A DNA stretch of 64,000 nucleotides from Naumovozyma dairenensis CBS 421 (taxonomy: Eukaryota > Ascomycota > Saccharomycetes > Saccharomycetales > Saccharomycetaceae): positions 1,054,001 through 1,118,000 of the forward strand of contig NC_016480.1 of NCBI RefSeq assembly GCF_000227115.2. The letters run 5' to 3'. The notes beneath the pieces were generated by a model. It saw only the letters and a list, made by a program, of their open reading frames with translations, did not search any database and had not been told where the DNA came from. The translations under genes and the position numbers were made by a program. Every line of letters begins with the position of its first letter. Position 1 is the first letter of the stretch. Positions 20,653-30,782 of the stretch are shown here, piece after piece.

Positions 20653-22869
20653 ATGAACTTCTCGAGTTTATTCAAATCGTTCTCCAATTTCCAATTCCCA
20701 TATACTATCGAAGATAGACCTATACATGAAACACCGTTGTGGCAGGTATTCCATGGGACGAGAAAATCTGATTCTCTACCAGTCACTATCTTTAAAGGAA
20801 ATAGGACACATGAAAATGAAAAATTAATTTTGAATGCAGTTCATAAATCAAAAGTTTTGAAGATCCCTGGTCTATGTAACGTTTTGGAAACTTTTGATTC
20901 AGATCCGCAATCGACTTTCATTATAACTGAACATGTTATCCCTTTCCCATGGGATAAACTCTCAGATTTGAACCAAAATAAACAATCTATCCAATTAGGT
21001 ATTTCTCAAATTTTGAATACTATGAAAATTTTAAACACTTTTGTATTGGGGACTTTAACCATGTCTAATATTTATTTGAATACTAAAGGTGAATGGTTAA
21101 TATTTGGGTTAGAACTTTGTGTTAAGAAAAGTGAATTCGATGCAAATAAATTTATTAGCTCCTTGGAATTGTATACTCTAATGGCAAAAGATGGTAGAAT
21201 GCCATCTCATAGGGGAAAAATGATTGATATTGACTCAACATTGGTATCTAAATTAATAGAGAATGTTTTAGGAGATTCCCAACCAAGAGACTGGCAACCA
21301 TTAACGACATCTCTTTCCAAGGGTCAGATAACGATTACTGAATTTGTAGAAAAGTTGCATGATACTCAATCGTGGTTTGCTAACCCATTAATTTCATTAT
21401 ATGAAGAATTTAAAGAGTTTCATATTAAAGATCCAGAAGGTAAATTGGTGGTTATGACAGATGTTGAAAATCTTTTCTTGGATTCCAAGGATTCCTTTAC
21501 AAACTTGGTTCCTGGATTTCTGGAAAATTTGATTATTCCTGAATTATCTAATATGATTGGATTATTAATGGCCCCGGCTACTAATTCACCATTTTCTTCA
21601 CCAATTGCAACCAATAAGTTAATCTCTTTTATTGCCATTTTACTAAGTTTGTCATTTGAGAACAAAATCTTTAATAATAACTTTAATGAAATTATCTTTT
21701 TGAGTTTCAAATTACAAGATAGACAAATCAGATTTTTATTATTAGTTTATTTCCCAAAGCTAATGAATTTGATTTCTGACTCAGACGCTTCCAATAAGAT
21801 ATATCCACATTTCATACAGGGTTTAACAGATTCAGATTCTCTACTACGTTTACAAACTTTAAAATCCATTCCATTACTTACACCCAAATTGACAGAAAGA
21901 CAATTAAATAATGAATTATTAAGATATTTAGCTAAGACGCAAGTTGATCAAGATATAGAAATTAGAACGTGGACCATCGTAATCCTAACTAAGATTGCTT
22001 CAAGTTTGGCTCGTTCCACAAGGTCAAACATATTAGCCACTGCTTTCACAAAATCATTAAAGGATCCTGATATCAAGCCAAGATTAGCTTCATTATATGG
22101 ATTAGCTAAATCCATTGATTTGTTTGAAGTGAATACCATTGCTAATAAGATCTTGACAGTTATTGCACCTGGGTTATTAGATAAGGAGCCCTTAGTTCGA
22201 TTTAAAGCCAAGAATTTATTCGAAAAATATTTAAATAAGTTAGAAAATGAGGCAAAATTATTACAAGACGAGAATTTACAAGTCGATAAATCCAAAGACA
22301 TTGACTTTGATAAGTATGAATCTGGTATAAATGTATCTGATTCTGACCATGTTAATGATGAGATGATTACACAATTTATGAATACTTTAAGAATCCATTC
22401 ATTGGAGACTAATAAGGATCTTTTACGTGAAATCTCACATAATCAACAACGTAGAACTGAATCAGCTACTACTATTAATAATAATAGCAATGATATGAAT
22501 GACGCGTTTGATTTTGACAACGAAGATGATGATAATGGATGGAATGATTTCAATGATGAAACTGATAGTACGGACGATTTAACTAATTCTCAATTTTTTA
22601 ATAAACCAGTAAAGATTACAAAGTCGTGGAATGATGAATTGAATGCTGACTCAAAGCCTTTTGTCAAGGAGACACCAATGAGGCTACATATAAAAAGGCA
22701 ACCAAAGAAAACTAATATTCTAAACGTCAAGACTACAAAGCCTAAATCTGGCCCTATATCGCACAACGCTAAGGGAAATGTACATATGCCGATGGACAAA
22801 AGGAACGGAAAGACAAGTAGGTGGGAAGGACACAGTGCAAAGATGACGATGGGATGGGATAGTGGATGA
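20653..22869 (+). CDS. CEX1: Cex1 SCYL-type pseudokinase for nuclear tRNA export
   Basis: Protein of 738 residues from ATG 20653 (MNFSSLFKSFSNFQFPYTIED), which matches the known S. cerevisiae N-terminus (761 residues). An in-frame ATG at 20518 would add 45 residues but these show no family similarity. Cex1 collects aminoacyl-tRNA from the exporters Los1 and Msn5 at the nuclear pore and passes it to eEF1A. Residues 1-300 form a kinase-like fold without the usual catalytic motifs. HEAT repeats follow at about 300-570 (FIQGLTDSDSLLRLQTLKSIP, LAKTQVDQDIEIRTWTIVILTKI). The tail is acidic then basic, ending SAKMTMGWDSG. Neighbours YOR111W and AZF1 are as in S. cerevisiae. Confidence 0.93.
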   Translation: MNFSSLFKSFSNFQFPYTIEDRPIHETPLWQVFHGTRKSDSLPVTIFKGNRTHENEKLILNAVHKSKVLKIPGLCNVLETFDSDPQSTFIITEHVIPFPWDKLSDLNQNKQSIQLGISQILNTMKILNTFVLGTLTMSNIYLNTKGEWLIFGLELCVKKSEFDANKFISSLELYTLMAKDGRMPSHRGKMIDIDSTLVSKLIENVLGDSQPRDWQPLTTSLSKGQITITEFVEKLHDTQSWFANPLISLYEEFKEFHIKDPEGKLVVMTDVENLFLDSKDSFTNLVPGFLENLIIPELSNMIGLLMAPATNSPFSSPIATNKLISFIAILLSLSFENKIFNNNFNEIIFLSFKLQDRQIRFLLLVYFPKLMNLISDSDASNKIYPHFIQGLTDSDSLLRLQTLKSIPLLTPKLTERQLNNELLRYLAKTQVDQDIEIRTWTIVILTKIASSLARSTRSNILATAFTKSLKDPDIKPRLASLYGLAKSIDLFEVNTIANKILTVIAPGLLDKEPLVRFKAKNLFEKYLNKLENEAKLLQDENLQVDKSKDIDFDKYESGINVSDSDHVNDEMITQFMNTLRIHSLETNKDLLREISHNQQRRTESATTINNNSNDMNDAFDFDNEDDDNGWNDFNDETDSTDDLTNSQFFNKPVKITKSWNDELNADSKPFVKETPMRLHIKRQPKKTNILNVKTTKPKSGPISHNAKGNVHMPMDKRNGKTSRWEGHSAKMTMGWDSG

Positions 22870-23646
22870 GGATAGAAGATCGCAGTCGTGCGGGTCGGGG
22901 CCGGCCGAGTGGACGTTGGGTAGAATAGGAGACGTAATCTANATATATATATATATATATATATATATATCTTTTATACTACCTATAATCCCATAATGAT
23001 TCTATAGACTAAACGTCAAAGTAAAGGTCATCTAACATTATATCACGCTGGCTAGCATATACCATTTTAAAACATTGTCAGTGTGACACATTTCCCTTTT
23101 ATTGATCAACGAAATGGGTCAAGGTGACACTTCGGTGAATGGCTAATATCCGTAACGTCACATACGGGTATGGATAAGGGGCATCCCTTTTCTGTTTTCC
23201 TATTCCAACGAAGGGAGAAACGGCGCTACGAGATCCCAAAACCATATCCCTGGGAGGACCCAGACACCACACCCAAATTAAGACAAAATGGTAATAACTA
23301 TGGTTTTTGAATCTTACGTAGGTTTCTTTATATCCGTGAAGTGAGAGAATAAGTCTGATCACAAGCGTTCTGTTCAGTTCAGCTGAGCAAAGGAACCTCT
23401 GGATTAGTCTTCTATTGCATCTGATCAATCACAACCATAAAATAACAATTAGAATAAACACTGTGTCACTACATTTGACAGCAACGTTCCTTTTGATAAA
23501 TCAAGGTCCCGAAGAGTACAAGAAACCATTTTTGGCTTGTATCATATTCATCGCTAAGCATAGATAGCTTATTATAGTAAACTGGCGTCTATATTTTAAT
23601 CTATTCATGGCTATCCATCTATTACGATATTCAATAAGGGCAACTA
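22870..23646. other. Intergenic region CEX1-AZF1
   Basis: 777 bases without a gene. It starts with a (AT)n run (22941-22970, with one undetermined base at 22942). Further on it has a STRE-like AAGGGGC near 23175. The zinc-finger gene AZF1 probably has a long leader here. Confidence 0.45.
22941..22970. repeat. (AT)n dinucleotide repeat with one N
   Basis: About fourteen AT units follow one ambiguous base at 22942, just after the CEX1 stop. The ambiguity suggests length variation or poor sequence in the repeat. Confidence 0.9.
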
Positions 23647-26600
23647 ATGAATGATCAAGAAGAATACACTCTAGCTTCGAAGTCATCACACGTTAATGAT
23701 AAAAATAAGGGAACTAGCGGGCAACTTGAAAGAGATCCACAAGATACTCTTCGAAAAAATCAGCATGAGATGAATGAAGAGATGAATCACCACACAAATA
23801 AGGATACAACGATAGGAATGGGGAATGACCAGCAGATACTTCCCCAGTATCAAAGACAACCTTCACAATCACAACCGCAACCGCAGCAAAGAAATGATTC
23901 TATATCGTTGTTTGCAAACTTTAATCAAAATCCGCGGCTTTCAACAGATTCATCCATCAATTCTTACCTTAATATATCTGACAATAATAATATTCCTCCA
24001 AATACTGCAAATATAAATGGTTCTGTAAGTTATGGATCCAAACGACCAACGTTACCCAGATTATCTGATTTCTCAGCACAGACACAACAGCAACAAAATC
24101 CCATACCAGACCTTTCACAAATCGGTAGAGGATTTTCCATAGTAAATAATATATGGAATCAACAGCCTCAACCTCCCATGTCTATTCGAAGGCAAACAAA
24201 CGACTCAAACGATCTTTTTAATATTCCTAAGTTCAAAACACCTTCTTTCTCATCTTCATCAACAGCACCTGGAGTGCCATCATACCAAGATTACTTTTCA
24301 TCTTCAGCATCTAAAAACCCTTCTGAGAAATCATTGCCTCCATCAAAGAGAAATTCATTCTTCTTAAATACAACTGATATCCCTGATTTCGAATTCTTTA
24401 ATCCAGCTAATATTCCATTACCAAATTATCAAGGTCTTCCATATCCTCCACCTCCGCAACAACAACAACAACAACAACATCAGTTTAAATTCGAAAATGG
24501 GAACTTGTTAATTGATCCCAGATCAAGGCGACAAAGTTCAACAACAATGAAACCTCCGACATTTATTCCTTTACCAAATACAAAAAATGTTAATGATAAT
24601 AATGAAGTAATGAAAAATTCTATTATACTACCAAATACTAATACTACTAATAATAATGATAATAAAACCACTAGCGGTGAAAACGTAATGAATGCAATGA
24701 TTTTATCAAGAAATAATTCATTAAAATTCATGCCAGAGGAAATGAATTTCCAATACAAAAGAAGGAACTCATCTCTTAATGATCCATTATTTGAAACTTT
24801 TACAAATGCAGGTATGCCTACAATAGCTAATAATAAAAGTACTAGCAACATTGATAACGGTATTCCATATCCATTAAAGAAAGAACCAAAAGATAACAAT
24901 CCTCGTTTTGAAACAATTCAAGAATTGAGTAACACAGAAGATAACGTACTAAGTAATATCCAGACTCAAAATTCAAGTCCAAACAAAATTGTAAAACCAC
25001 AATCTAAGCCTAATAAAATTAAACAAGAACTATCCCCCACCGAAAGGTTTTTCTGGGAAAATGAAAACGTACAAGACGAAGATATTATGAACGAACAACA
25101 GAAACAATCATCAACAAGATTTGTGGATAAATCAGATACTACAAACCCATTTTCTTTTCCCAATAAGATTGATGAAAGCATTAATAATAATAACATTAAA
25201 GATATAAAAATGGAAAATGGAAGAGATTCCAAGGATTTAAATACAAGATCATTACTAGGGTCCACTAAAGTAGATCAACTAATGTTAATGATTCAAGCAA
25301 GGAAAAAGGGAGTAACTGAAGTGGTACATACTACTCCTGATGGTCAATTATTAATAACGAATGATTCTCATATTTTACCATCTAAAAATGAATTAGTAGG
25401 GGGGGTAGAAAAGCCAAAAGTAGTCCATGAAGGTTCCAAACAACATGAATGTCCATATTGTCATAGACTATTCTCACAGTCCACACATTTGGAAGTTCAT
25501 ATAAGATCTCATCTTGGATATAAACCATTCCAATGTAACTTTTGTGGGAAAAGATTCACTCAAGGTGGTAATTTAAGAACTCATCAAAGGTTACATACAG
25601 GTGAAAAACCTTATCGTTGTGAAATTTGTGATAAAAGGTTTTCACGTAAGGGGAATCTAGCAGCTCATAAATTAACTCATCGTGATGTCAAACCATTTGT
25701 TTGTAAATTGGATAATTGTAACAAAACTTTTACTCAATTAGGAAACATGAAGGCTCATCAAAATAAATTCCATTTACAAACGTTATTAGAATTGACTTCC
25801 AAAATCGCTGAAATGAATCCAAATGAAACAATCCCAGAGGAAGATCGTGAACTATTAGAATATTTTGCCTCAATATATAAAAATTCAAATAGAGGTATTA
25901 AGGGTAGAGGTAAGGTGCACTCAAACAAGACACAAAGAAACGAAGAATCTAATGTTAGTCCATCAAATGATACTACAGAGGATTCCTTTGCACACGATGA
26001 TCAAAAAATTGGTGCTACTTCTAGTCGCTTTGCTGAACCAATGCAGGCTATACCCCTTTCAACTCAACAAAAAGAACGATTGGATGCTATTATCAATTCA
26101 AAAGGAACTGAAGTTGATTCACAAGATGATCAATATCAATTTCCTGCCAATATTAACGCTGAAAATTTGGAAGATAGCAAGACTAAAACAAAACCTAACA
26201 AGAGAAAATCCGGTAACAAGACACATGGGAAATCGAAATCTGATTCCATCACATTACTTCCTTATTTACAAAATTTGAATAGTCACATGATGTCACACTC
26301 CTCCTCTACAACGAATCATGGTAATGAACAACAACTGCCTCAAATCCAACCAAAAGCGCATCAAAGATCGACTGCAAGTTCTAGTTATAACTATACTACA
26401 CTCCCGCATACTCAAATCAACTATAATGTTCCTCAGTCATCACAAGATGATGCTACTACTGCCCATTTCTACAAGAATAATGTTACTACTGAAAACCCTA
26501 ATGTAGTTGAGAACAATGGTCATATCCCATCTCTGCCAGATACATCATTCCCTTTTAGTTTTAGTCGATCTGGAACTTTGACTTCTAATATCAACGATAT

Positions 26601-26841
26601 GATAAACAATGCAGGTTCATTTGTAACTCCTCCAACCTCTTCTTTTAATAACATTCAGGATTCCTCCAAAATAATCAACGACCACACGTTAACTTCAGAT
26701 AGTAGTAATCCTAATATTAATATATCTTCCGTACCTCCTGCAGATACTAAGACTAGTTCGCATTTCCCACTACAAAATGCATCTCAAGAACAACAACATT
26801 CAGGGCCTATATCTTTCAAAAACATTAACTACAAAAGATAA
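23647..26841 (+). CDS. AZF1: Azf1-like four-finger C2H2 transcription factor
   Basis: Protein of 1064 residues (S. cerevisiae Azf1 914). Four C2H2 zinc fingers lie at about residues 602-715: CPYC..HIRSH, CNFC..HQRLH, CEIC..HKLTH and CKLDNC..HQNKFH, joined by TGEKPY-type linkers. Outside them the protein is Asn/Gln/Ser/Pro-rich with no other domain, as in the yeast protein, which is an Asn-rich, glucose-responsive activator of growth and cell-wall genes. Position between CEX1 and the TRS33 side matches YOR113W. The low-complexity flanks make the total length uninformative. The finger array and position together make the call firm. Confidence 0.92.
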   Translation: MNDQEEYTLASKSSHVNDKNKGTSGQLERDPQDTLRKNQHEMNEEMNHHTNKDTTIGMGNDQQILPQYQRQPSQSQPQPQQRNDSISLFANFNQNPRLSTDSSINSYLNISDNNNIPPNTANINGSVSYGSKRPTLPRLSDFSAQTQQQQNPIPDLSQIGRGFSIVNNIWNQQPQPPMSIRRQTNDSNDLFNIPKFKTPSFSSSSTAPGVPSYQDYFSSSASKNPSEKSLPPSKRNSFFLNTTDIPDFEFFNPANIPLPNYQGLPYPPPPQQQQQQQHQFKFENGNLLIDPRSRRQSSTTMKPPTFIPLPNTKNVNDNNEVMKNSIILPNTNTTNNNDNKTTSGENVMNAMILSRNNSLKFMPEEMNFQYKRRNSSLNDPLFETFTNAGMPTIANNKSTSNIDNGIPYPLKKEPKDNNPRFETIQELSNTEDNVLSNIQTQNSSPNKIVKPQSKPNKIKQELSPTERFFWENENVQDEDIMNEQQKQSSTRFVDKSDTTNPFSFPNKIDESINNNNIKDIKMENGRDSKDLNTRSLLGSTKVDQLMLMIQARKKGVTEVVHTTPDGQLLITNDSHILPSKNELVGGVEKPKVVHEGSKQHECPYCHRLFSQSTHLEVHIRSHLGYKPFQCNFCGKRFTQGGNLRTHQRLHTGEKPYRCEICDKRFSRKGNLAAHKLTHRDVKPFVCKLDNCNKTFTQLGNMKAHQNKFHLQTLLELTSKIAEMNPNETIPEEDRELLEYFASIYKNSNRGIKGRGKVHSNKTQRNEESNVSPSNDTTEDSFAHDDQKIGATSSRFAEPMQAIPLSTQQKERLDAIINSKGTEVDSQDDQYQFPANINAENLEDSKTKTKPNKRKSGNKTHGKSKSDSITLLPYLQNLNSHMMSHSSSTTNHGNEQQLPQIQPKAHQRSTASSSYNYTTLPHTQINYNVPQSSQDDATTAHFYKNNVTTENPNVVENNGHIPSLPDTSFPFSFSRSGTLTSNINDMINNAGSFVTPPTSSFNNIQDSSKIINDHTLTSDSSNPNINISSVPPADTKTSSHFPLQNASQEQQHSGPISFKNINYKR

Positions 26842-27331
26842 TCAATTGATAAATGGAGAGACATATAGCATCGACGCCATTTGATATTATTCATGTTCAA
26901 TTTTACAAATAATTTTTTTTTCCTTATCATTTTTTGCATTCATTTCATTTATTTTTTTATATGTAGTTTCATTGTAAACACCGATTAATTTTTTATCCAT
27001 TGCTGGAGAAAATACCTTACAAATTATCTTCGAGAAATATTAAAGGCACGATAAACTTTTTTTTTGGGACTGAGAAATCTCCGTAGTCTACCTAGGCCCT
27101 TTCCGTACGTACATGCATATGTACCTACATACATACGTGTTACTTACGTGGAAACTATTTATAAAGGCCAAAGGGTCCTTTTCTAAAGGAAAAAACAGAA
27201 CATCGTAGGAAAATTCTATAGGTAACTATCTTTTTTCCAATACCTTGTGTCTTCAATAATTAGCAGATACTTAGTGTAGGTTTGGTATTTAAGAGGGTAA
27301 ATAGTGGATCGCCATTTATTACTATCGAAGA
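26842..27331. other. Intergenic region AZF1-mannosyltransferase gene
   Basis: 490 bases without a gene. It has T-rich terminator-like tracts up to 26960 and a TACG/TACA-rich stretch at 27105-27150 before a TTTATAAAG element near 27158. The latter is a plausible TATA box about 170 bases before the next ATG. Confidence 0.45.
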
Positions 27332-29443
27332 ATGGACTTTAAACAAGATTACGAGTTACGAGATATAAATTTTGATGAAAGCAGGTCAACTTCCCCAAAT
27401 CTTAGGGATGTACCAGCTAGTCACTACAACAATACAAGTAAATTCAAAAGATTCTTCGGATTAATCTTTAGAAAAATGTTAGGCGGTTCGATAAAGACAA
27501 TAATTCTCAGATTGATAACTCTAGCGTTATCAATATATGTAATTGCCATCATTTCACATCCTTCAACAAGGACTGTAACAATACAATGGATTCAAGACAA
27601 TACAAATTCTTTAGCGCAAGAAGTGGCTTCTGCTGATCAAATCATCGATGCTAATATTGCACCTTATTTCAAATTCAAGAAATGGAATAAATCACCCGTC
27701 ACGAATGTAACGTTATCCCACAAATATATAGACTATAACACGACTGGATTTGTGTGGAATTTGAACGTCCAGCCAGCAACGAAAAATGAAGAAGAAATTA
27801 GTAGTGTTTCAGATTTTAACGTATTGAATCATGACTCTTACGAAAAATCGACAAATTGCAGCAGTTTGCAATATACAAACACAATTAAATACTCTAACTG
27901 GACCAAGTATATCGGAGATGATCTAGTAGAATTTAGAAGAGAGTTGCTTGCCTTGAAGAACGACTTAACGAAGGAAGTCACTTCAGATGATGGGGCTTCC
28001 GAAAAGAAGAAAGATCCGAAGGCTCCTGATTTATCTGAAGAAGAGATTGTCAAGAAATACTGGTCCAAATTTGGTGCTGCTGCTGCTTGGTTAGAAAGTG
28101 AGCAATGTTATGTCGTCTATTCAAGGGTTATGTATTGGCATAGTGGTGTTAAAAAGATGCCTCATACTTCTTTAGTAAGAGCTCAAGCATTTGATAGGAA
28201 TTGGAATGAAATTAAGGGTAAACAAATTCCTTATATTGACGTGAAGGCACCTAGTAGTTTAGAGAAAGAACTAGCTAGTCTTGATAAAGAATTAAATTTG
28301 GCTGATTGTGATGCATTCTTGGATGTGAATCCAGAAGCATATGACGATTGTAAAGTTAGTAATGCCAAAGGTACTTTAAATGCTAAAAAGAGGAGAGAAA
28401 ACATTCTCACAAAACATTTTATCACCTATCCTACAATGTTAGATGTTCCCTTCAATTCAAAAGTTGACTGGGCTGGGCCAGAAGATCCACGTGTTATAAC
28501 AAGGAAAATTGATGGTATAGATGAGCCAATTGTTGTTTTTAACTTACCAATTGATGATAAGAATCAAAGAAGAATGTATGGGATCTTTCCACATAGAAGA
28601 GTTAATAATATCATAGAATTTAAAGTGCCTGATCACAAAATGAGGTACGCTGAAAAAAATTGGACTCCATTCTTTGAACAGAGTAACCAGGCTTCTGGCA
28701 CCTCCTCATTTTCGAGAGGCTCTATTAATTTTATATATTCATTCTTCCCAATGGAAATTTTCAAATGTTCTCTTGATGACGGTATTTGTGAAGTTGTCTT
28801 TGAAGGTAAAGACCTAGGTTTAAGTGATGATGCGTCCTTTGGGGGTGTCAGAGGTGGTACACAATTCTTACCGTTGCCTGATGTGTTACCTAAAGTCGAA
28901 GGGAAACAATTCTGGTTCGGTTTCCCTAAATTGCATATCAATTCTTGTGGTTGTGGAGAAAAGTTTTATAGACCGATGTTGAGTCTTTTAGTAGAGGAAA
29001 ATGGTGTTTATCATCAGGATTTATTGGTGCCATTTGTGGATTTCGATATGACTATTCCAAATTGGGAAGAAGACGGGACAAAGTGTGATAGTATCAATAT
29101 CCTGAGTCCTAACTCTATTGCATATTGGGAAATTTTGGATCAAAACAAAGAAGATAGCAGTATTGCTGATTATTTAGCTCTTAGTGTGAGTACTTCGGAT
29201 TCTAATAGTCAAATCATTATATTGAAGGGGGTGGCAAATTATATCCTAGGAGTTTACAAGAAGATGGACATAAAAGATACGTTCGATGTCAGCAAAGAAT
29301 CTGATTCTATTATCAAGCAATCTCTCAACTGTGTTATTGATAACGCCAAAGGTGAATGTAAAGCGTATGGTCTTCTTCACGGAGAAAGTGCTCAAGAAAC
29401 GTCTAAGAAATCAACTCCTCTAGAGAATAAAAAAATTAGATAA
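27332..29443 (+). CDS. Type II membrane beta-mannosyltransferase-like protein (BMT/GT91 type)
   Basis: Protein of 703 residues resembling the fungal BMT (WRY) family of beta-1,2-mannosyltransferases, which cap cell-wall mannan and glycolipid in Candida albicans and C. glabrata. Topology fits a Golgi glycosyltransferase: about 50 cytosolic residues, one membrane anchor (about 53-75, SIKTIILRLITLALSIYVIA), then a lumenal domain. Family-like blocks are VVYSRVMYW, the Ala/Gly-Pro-Glu-Asp-Pro-Arg motif GPEDPRV at 382-388, FPHRRVNNI, SINFIYSFFPMEIFKC, GGVRGGTQFLPLP, FWFGFPKLHINSCGCGEKFYRP and NSIAYWE. Several N-x-S/T sites occur in the lumenal part. I know of no S. cerevisiae counterpart between YOR113W and YOR115C. 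Family identity is from memory of motifs; substrate specificity is not shown. Confidence 0.72.
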   Translation: MDFKQDYELRDINFDESRSTSPNLRDVPASHYNNTSKFKRFFGLIFRKMLGGSIKTIILRLITLALSIYVIAIISHPSTRTVTIQWIQDNTNSLAQEVASADQIIDANIAPYFKFKKWNKSPVTNVTLSHKYIDYNTTGFVWNLNVQPATKNEEEISSVSDFNVLNHDSYEKSTNCSSLQYTNTIKYSNWTKYIGDDLVEFRRELLALKNDLTKEVTSDDGASEKKKDPKAPDLSEEEIVKKYWSKFGAAAAWLESEQCYVVYSRVMYWHSGVKKMPHTSLVRAQAFDRNWNEIKGKQIPYIDVKAPSSLEKELASLDKELNLADCDAFLDVNPEAYDDCKVSNAKGTLNAKKRRENILTKHFITYPTMLDVPFNSKVDWAGPEDPRVITRKIDGIDEPIVVFNLPIDDKNQRRMYGIFPHRRVNNIIEFKVPDHKMRYAEKNWTPFFEQSNQASGTSSFSRGSINFIYSFFPMEIFKCSLDDGICEVVFEGKDLGLSDDASFGGVRGGTQFLPLPDVLPKVEGKQFWFGFPKLHINSCGCGEKFYRPMLSLLVEENGVYHQDLLVPFVDFDMTIPNWEEDGTKCDSINILSPNSIAYWEILDQNKEDSSIADYLALSVSTSDSNSQIIILKGVANYILGVYKKMDIKDTFDVSKESDSIIKQSLNCVIDNAKGECKAYGLLHGESAQETSKKSTPLENKKIR

Positions 29444-29722
29444 TATACAATGAAATATCTTATAGTATCCTTAGTATGTAATAACTGTCAATAACTTAAT
29501 ATTTAGAATCGTGATAGTAGTATTCTTATCCACCTAGATCATTGCATCATCACTGGGTTATCGAACAGTACCATTCCTCGATGGTATGGGTCAAAGTACC
29601 GGCAAGCAAAGTTATTTGAGGATAAATACCTGAAACAGGATGATAATAATAATAATAATAACATCTACTATATAGATATATGCTAGATAAAACAGCCCGC
29701 AGCTGTACATTTCATTAAGTCC

Positions 29723-30544
29723 TTATATTTTTTGAGGTTTTAAATTTACTTGAATATGGAAACTAACACCTTTGGAAAATGCATTTTTAGCTCGATCTGG
29801 AGGTCTATCTATGAATGATGCAAGACAGATAACATCATCGGGAAAATACCCTAAGGACGCCAACACACCTTTTATTATCCCTAATGGCAACTCGAAAAAT
29901 GGTTCTGCTAATTTCAGCTCCATCTTCGAAGCCGTTTCACTAAGAGAGAAGGATTGAATCGGTCTATACTCATAATCAATAAGATAGAATGTCCCTCTAT
30001 GATTCGTTTTCAAATTATCGATTTGTTTGCCAAATATTTGCTTCCAAACGTCTCGACATATAAATTTCATTACCATTAATAAGTCCATACCTTTGAATTT
30101 TAGATTTGGATTGTTGGTGAATACTAGAAGTTCAGACAGTTTCTTACCAAGCTGGAAGCCTATATTTCTTAATCTCTCTGAGATATTATTACATTTCTCC
30201 TCATCTTCCATTTCTGAAAGTTCCCATAACATTTTATGGGATTGATACAATGGACCATTTGTATTATAATTGGTACTAATCCTATCTGATTTTTCTTCTT
30301 TAATTTCCTTATCCTCTAGAGCCAGTTTCTCAATAGGTACCTCTTTCAAATCCCCTTTTGACGTATCCTCACTCGCTATCATCTCTAATTGGTTCTCAAC
30401 AGATACCGTCATTGGGATAATCTCATTCAGTAGCATTTCATAAACATGATGACTGACTTTAGGCAGTGATTCTTGAAACAATTGGAATTGATGTTGAATC
30501 CTTTCTTGATCGGTTCCTTGGCGCTGAACTTGCGTGGGATCCAT
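29723..30544 (-). CDS. TRS33: TRAPP subunit Trs33
   Basis: Protein of 273 residues (S. cerevisiae 268), a Bet3-superfamily subunit of the TRAPP complexes that act as Rab exchange factors (Ypt1 and Ypt31/32) in ER-to-Golgi and Golgi traffic. Bet3-type elements are an N-terminal helix ([19 protein letters not shown]), [19 protein letters not shown] near 125-143, [30 protein letters not shown] near 160-190 and the C-terminal [19 protein letters not shown] low-complexity acidic/basic insert lies at about 60-95. It converges with the mannosyltransferase gene and diverges from BZZ1 (238 bases between starts). It is the last gene of the YOR101-115-like block. Confidence 0.93.
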   Translation of the reverse strand: MDPTQVQRQGTDQERIQHQFQLFQESLPKVSHHVYEMLLNEIIPMTVSVENQLEMIASEDTSKGDLKEVPIEKLALEDKEIKEEKSDRISTNYNTNGPLYQSHKMLWELSEMEDEEKCNNISERLRNIGFQLGKKLSELLVFTNNPNLKFKGMDLLMVMKFICRDVWKQIFGKQIDNLKTNHRGTFYLIDYEYRPIQSFSLSETASKMELKLAEPFFELPLGIIKGVLASLGYFPDDVICLASFIDRPPDRAKNAFSKGVSFHIQVNLKPQKI

Positions 30545-30782
30545 GATTATAAATCCTTAATATCTTCTTGAGTTGCGTTATCTCTTTTTTCTTGATCTGT
30601 CACAAATCTTTAAAAGATTCATTATTTTTAAAATGTTTACTTTCCTAAATTTTTCAATATGAAAATGTCGAGATAAATAATTGTTATTATTATAAAATTC
30701 CCCTATATCGAGAAATGAATAATAATATACAAAGAAAAGTACTAAAAGGTAGCGATTTCATAGATCGATATAGCCCCTCAAT

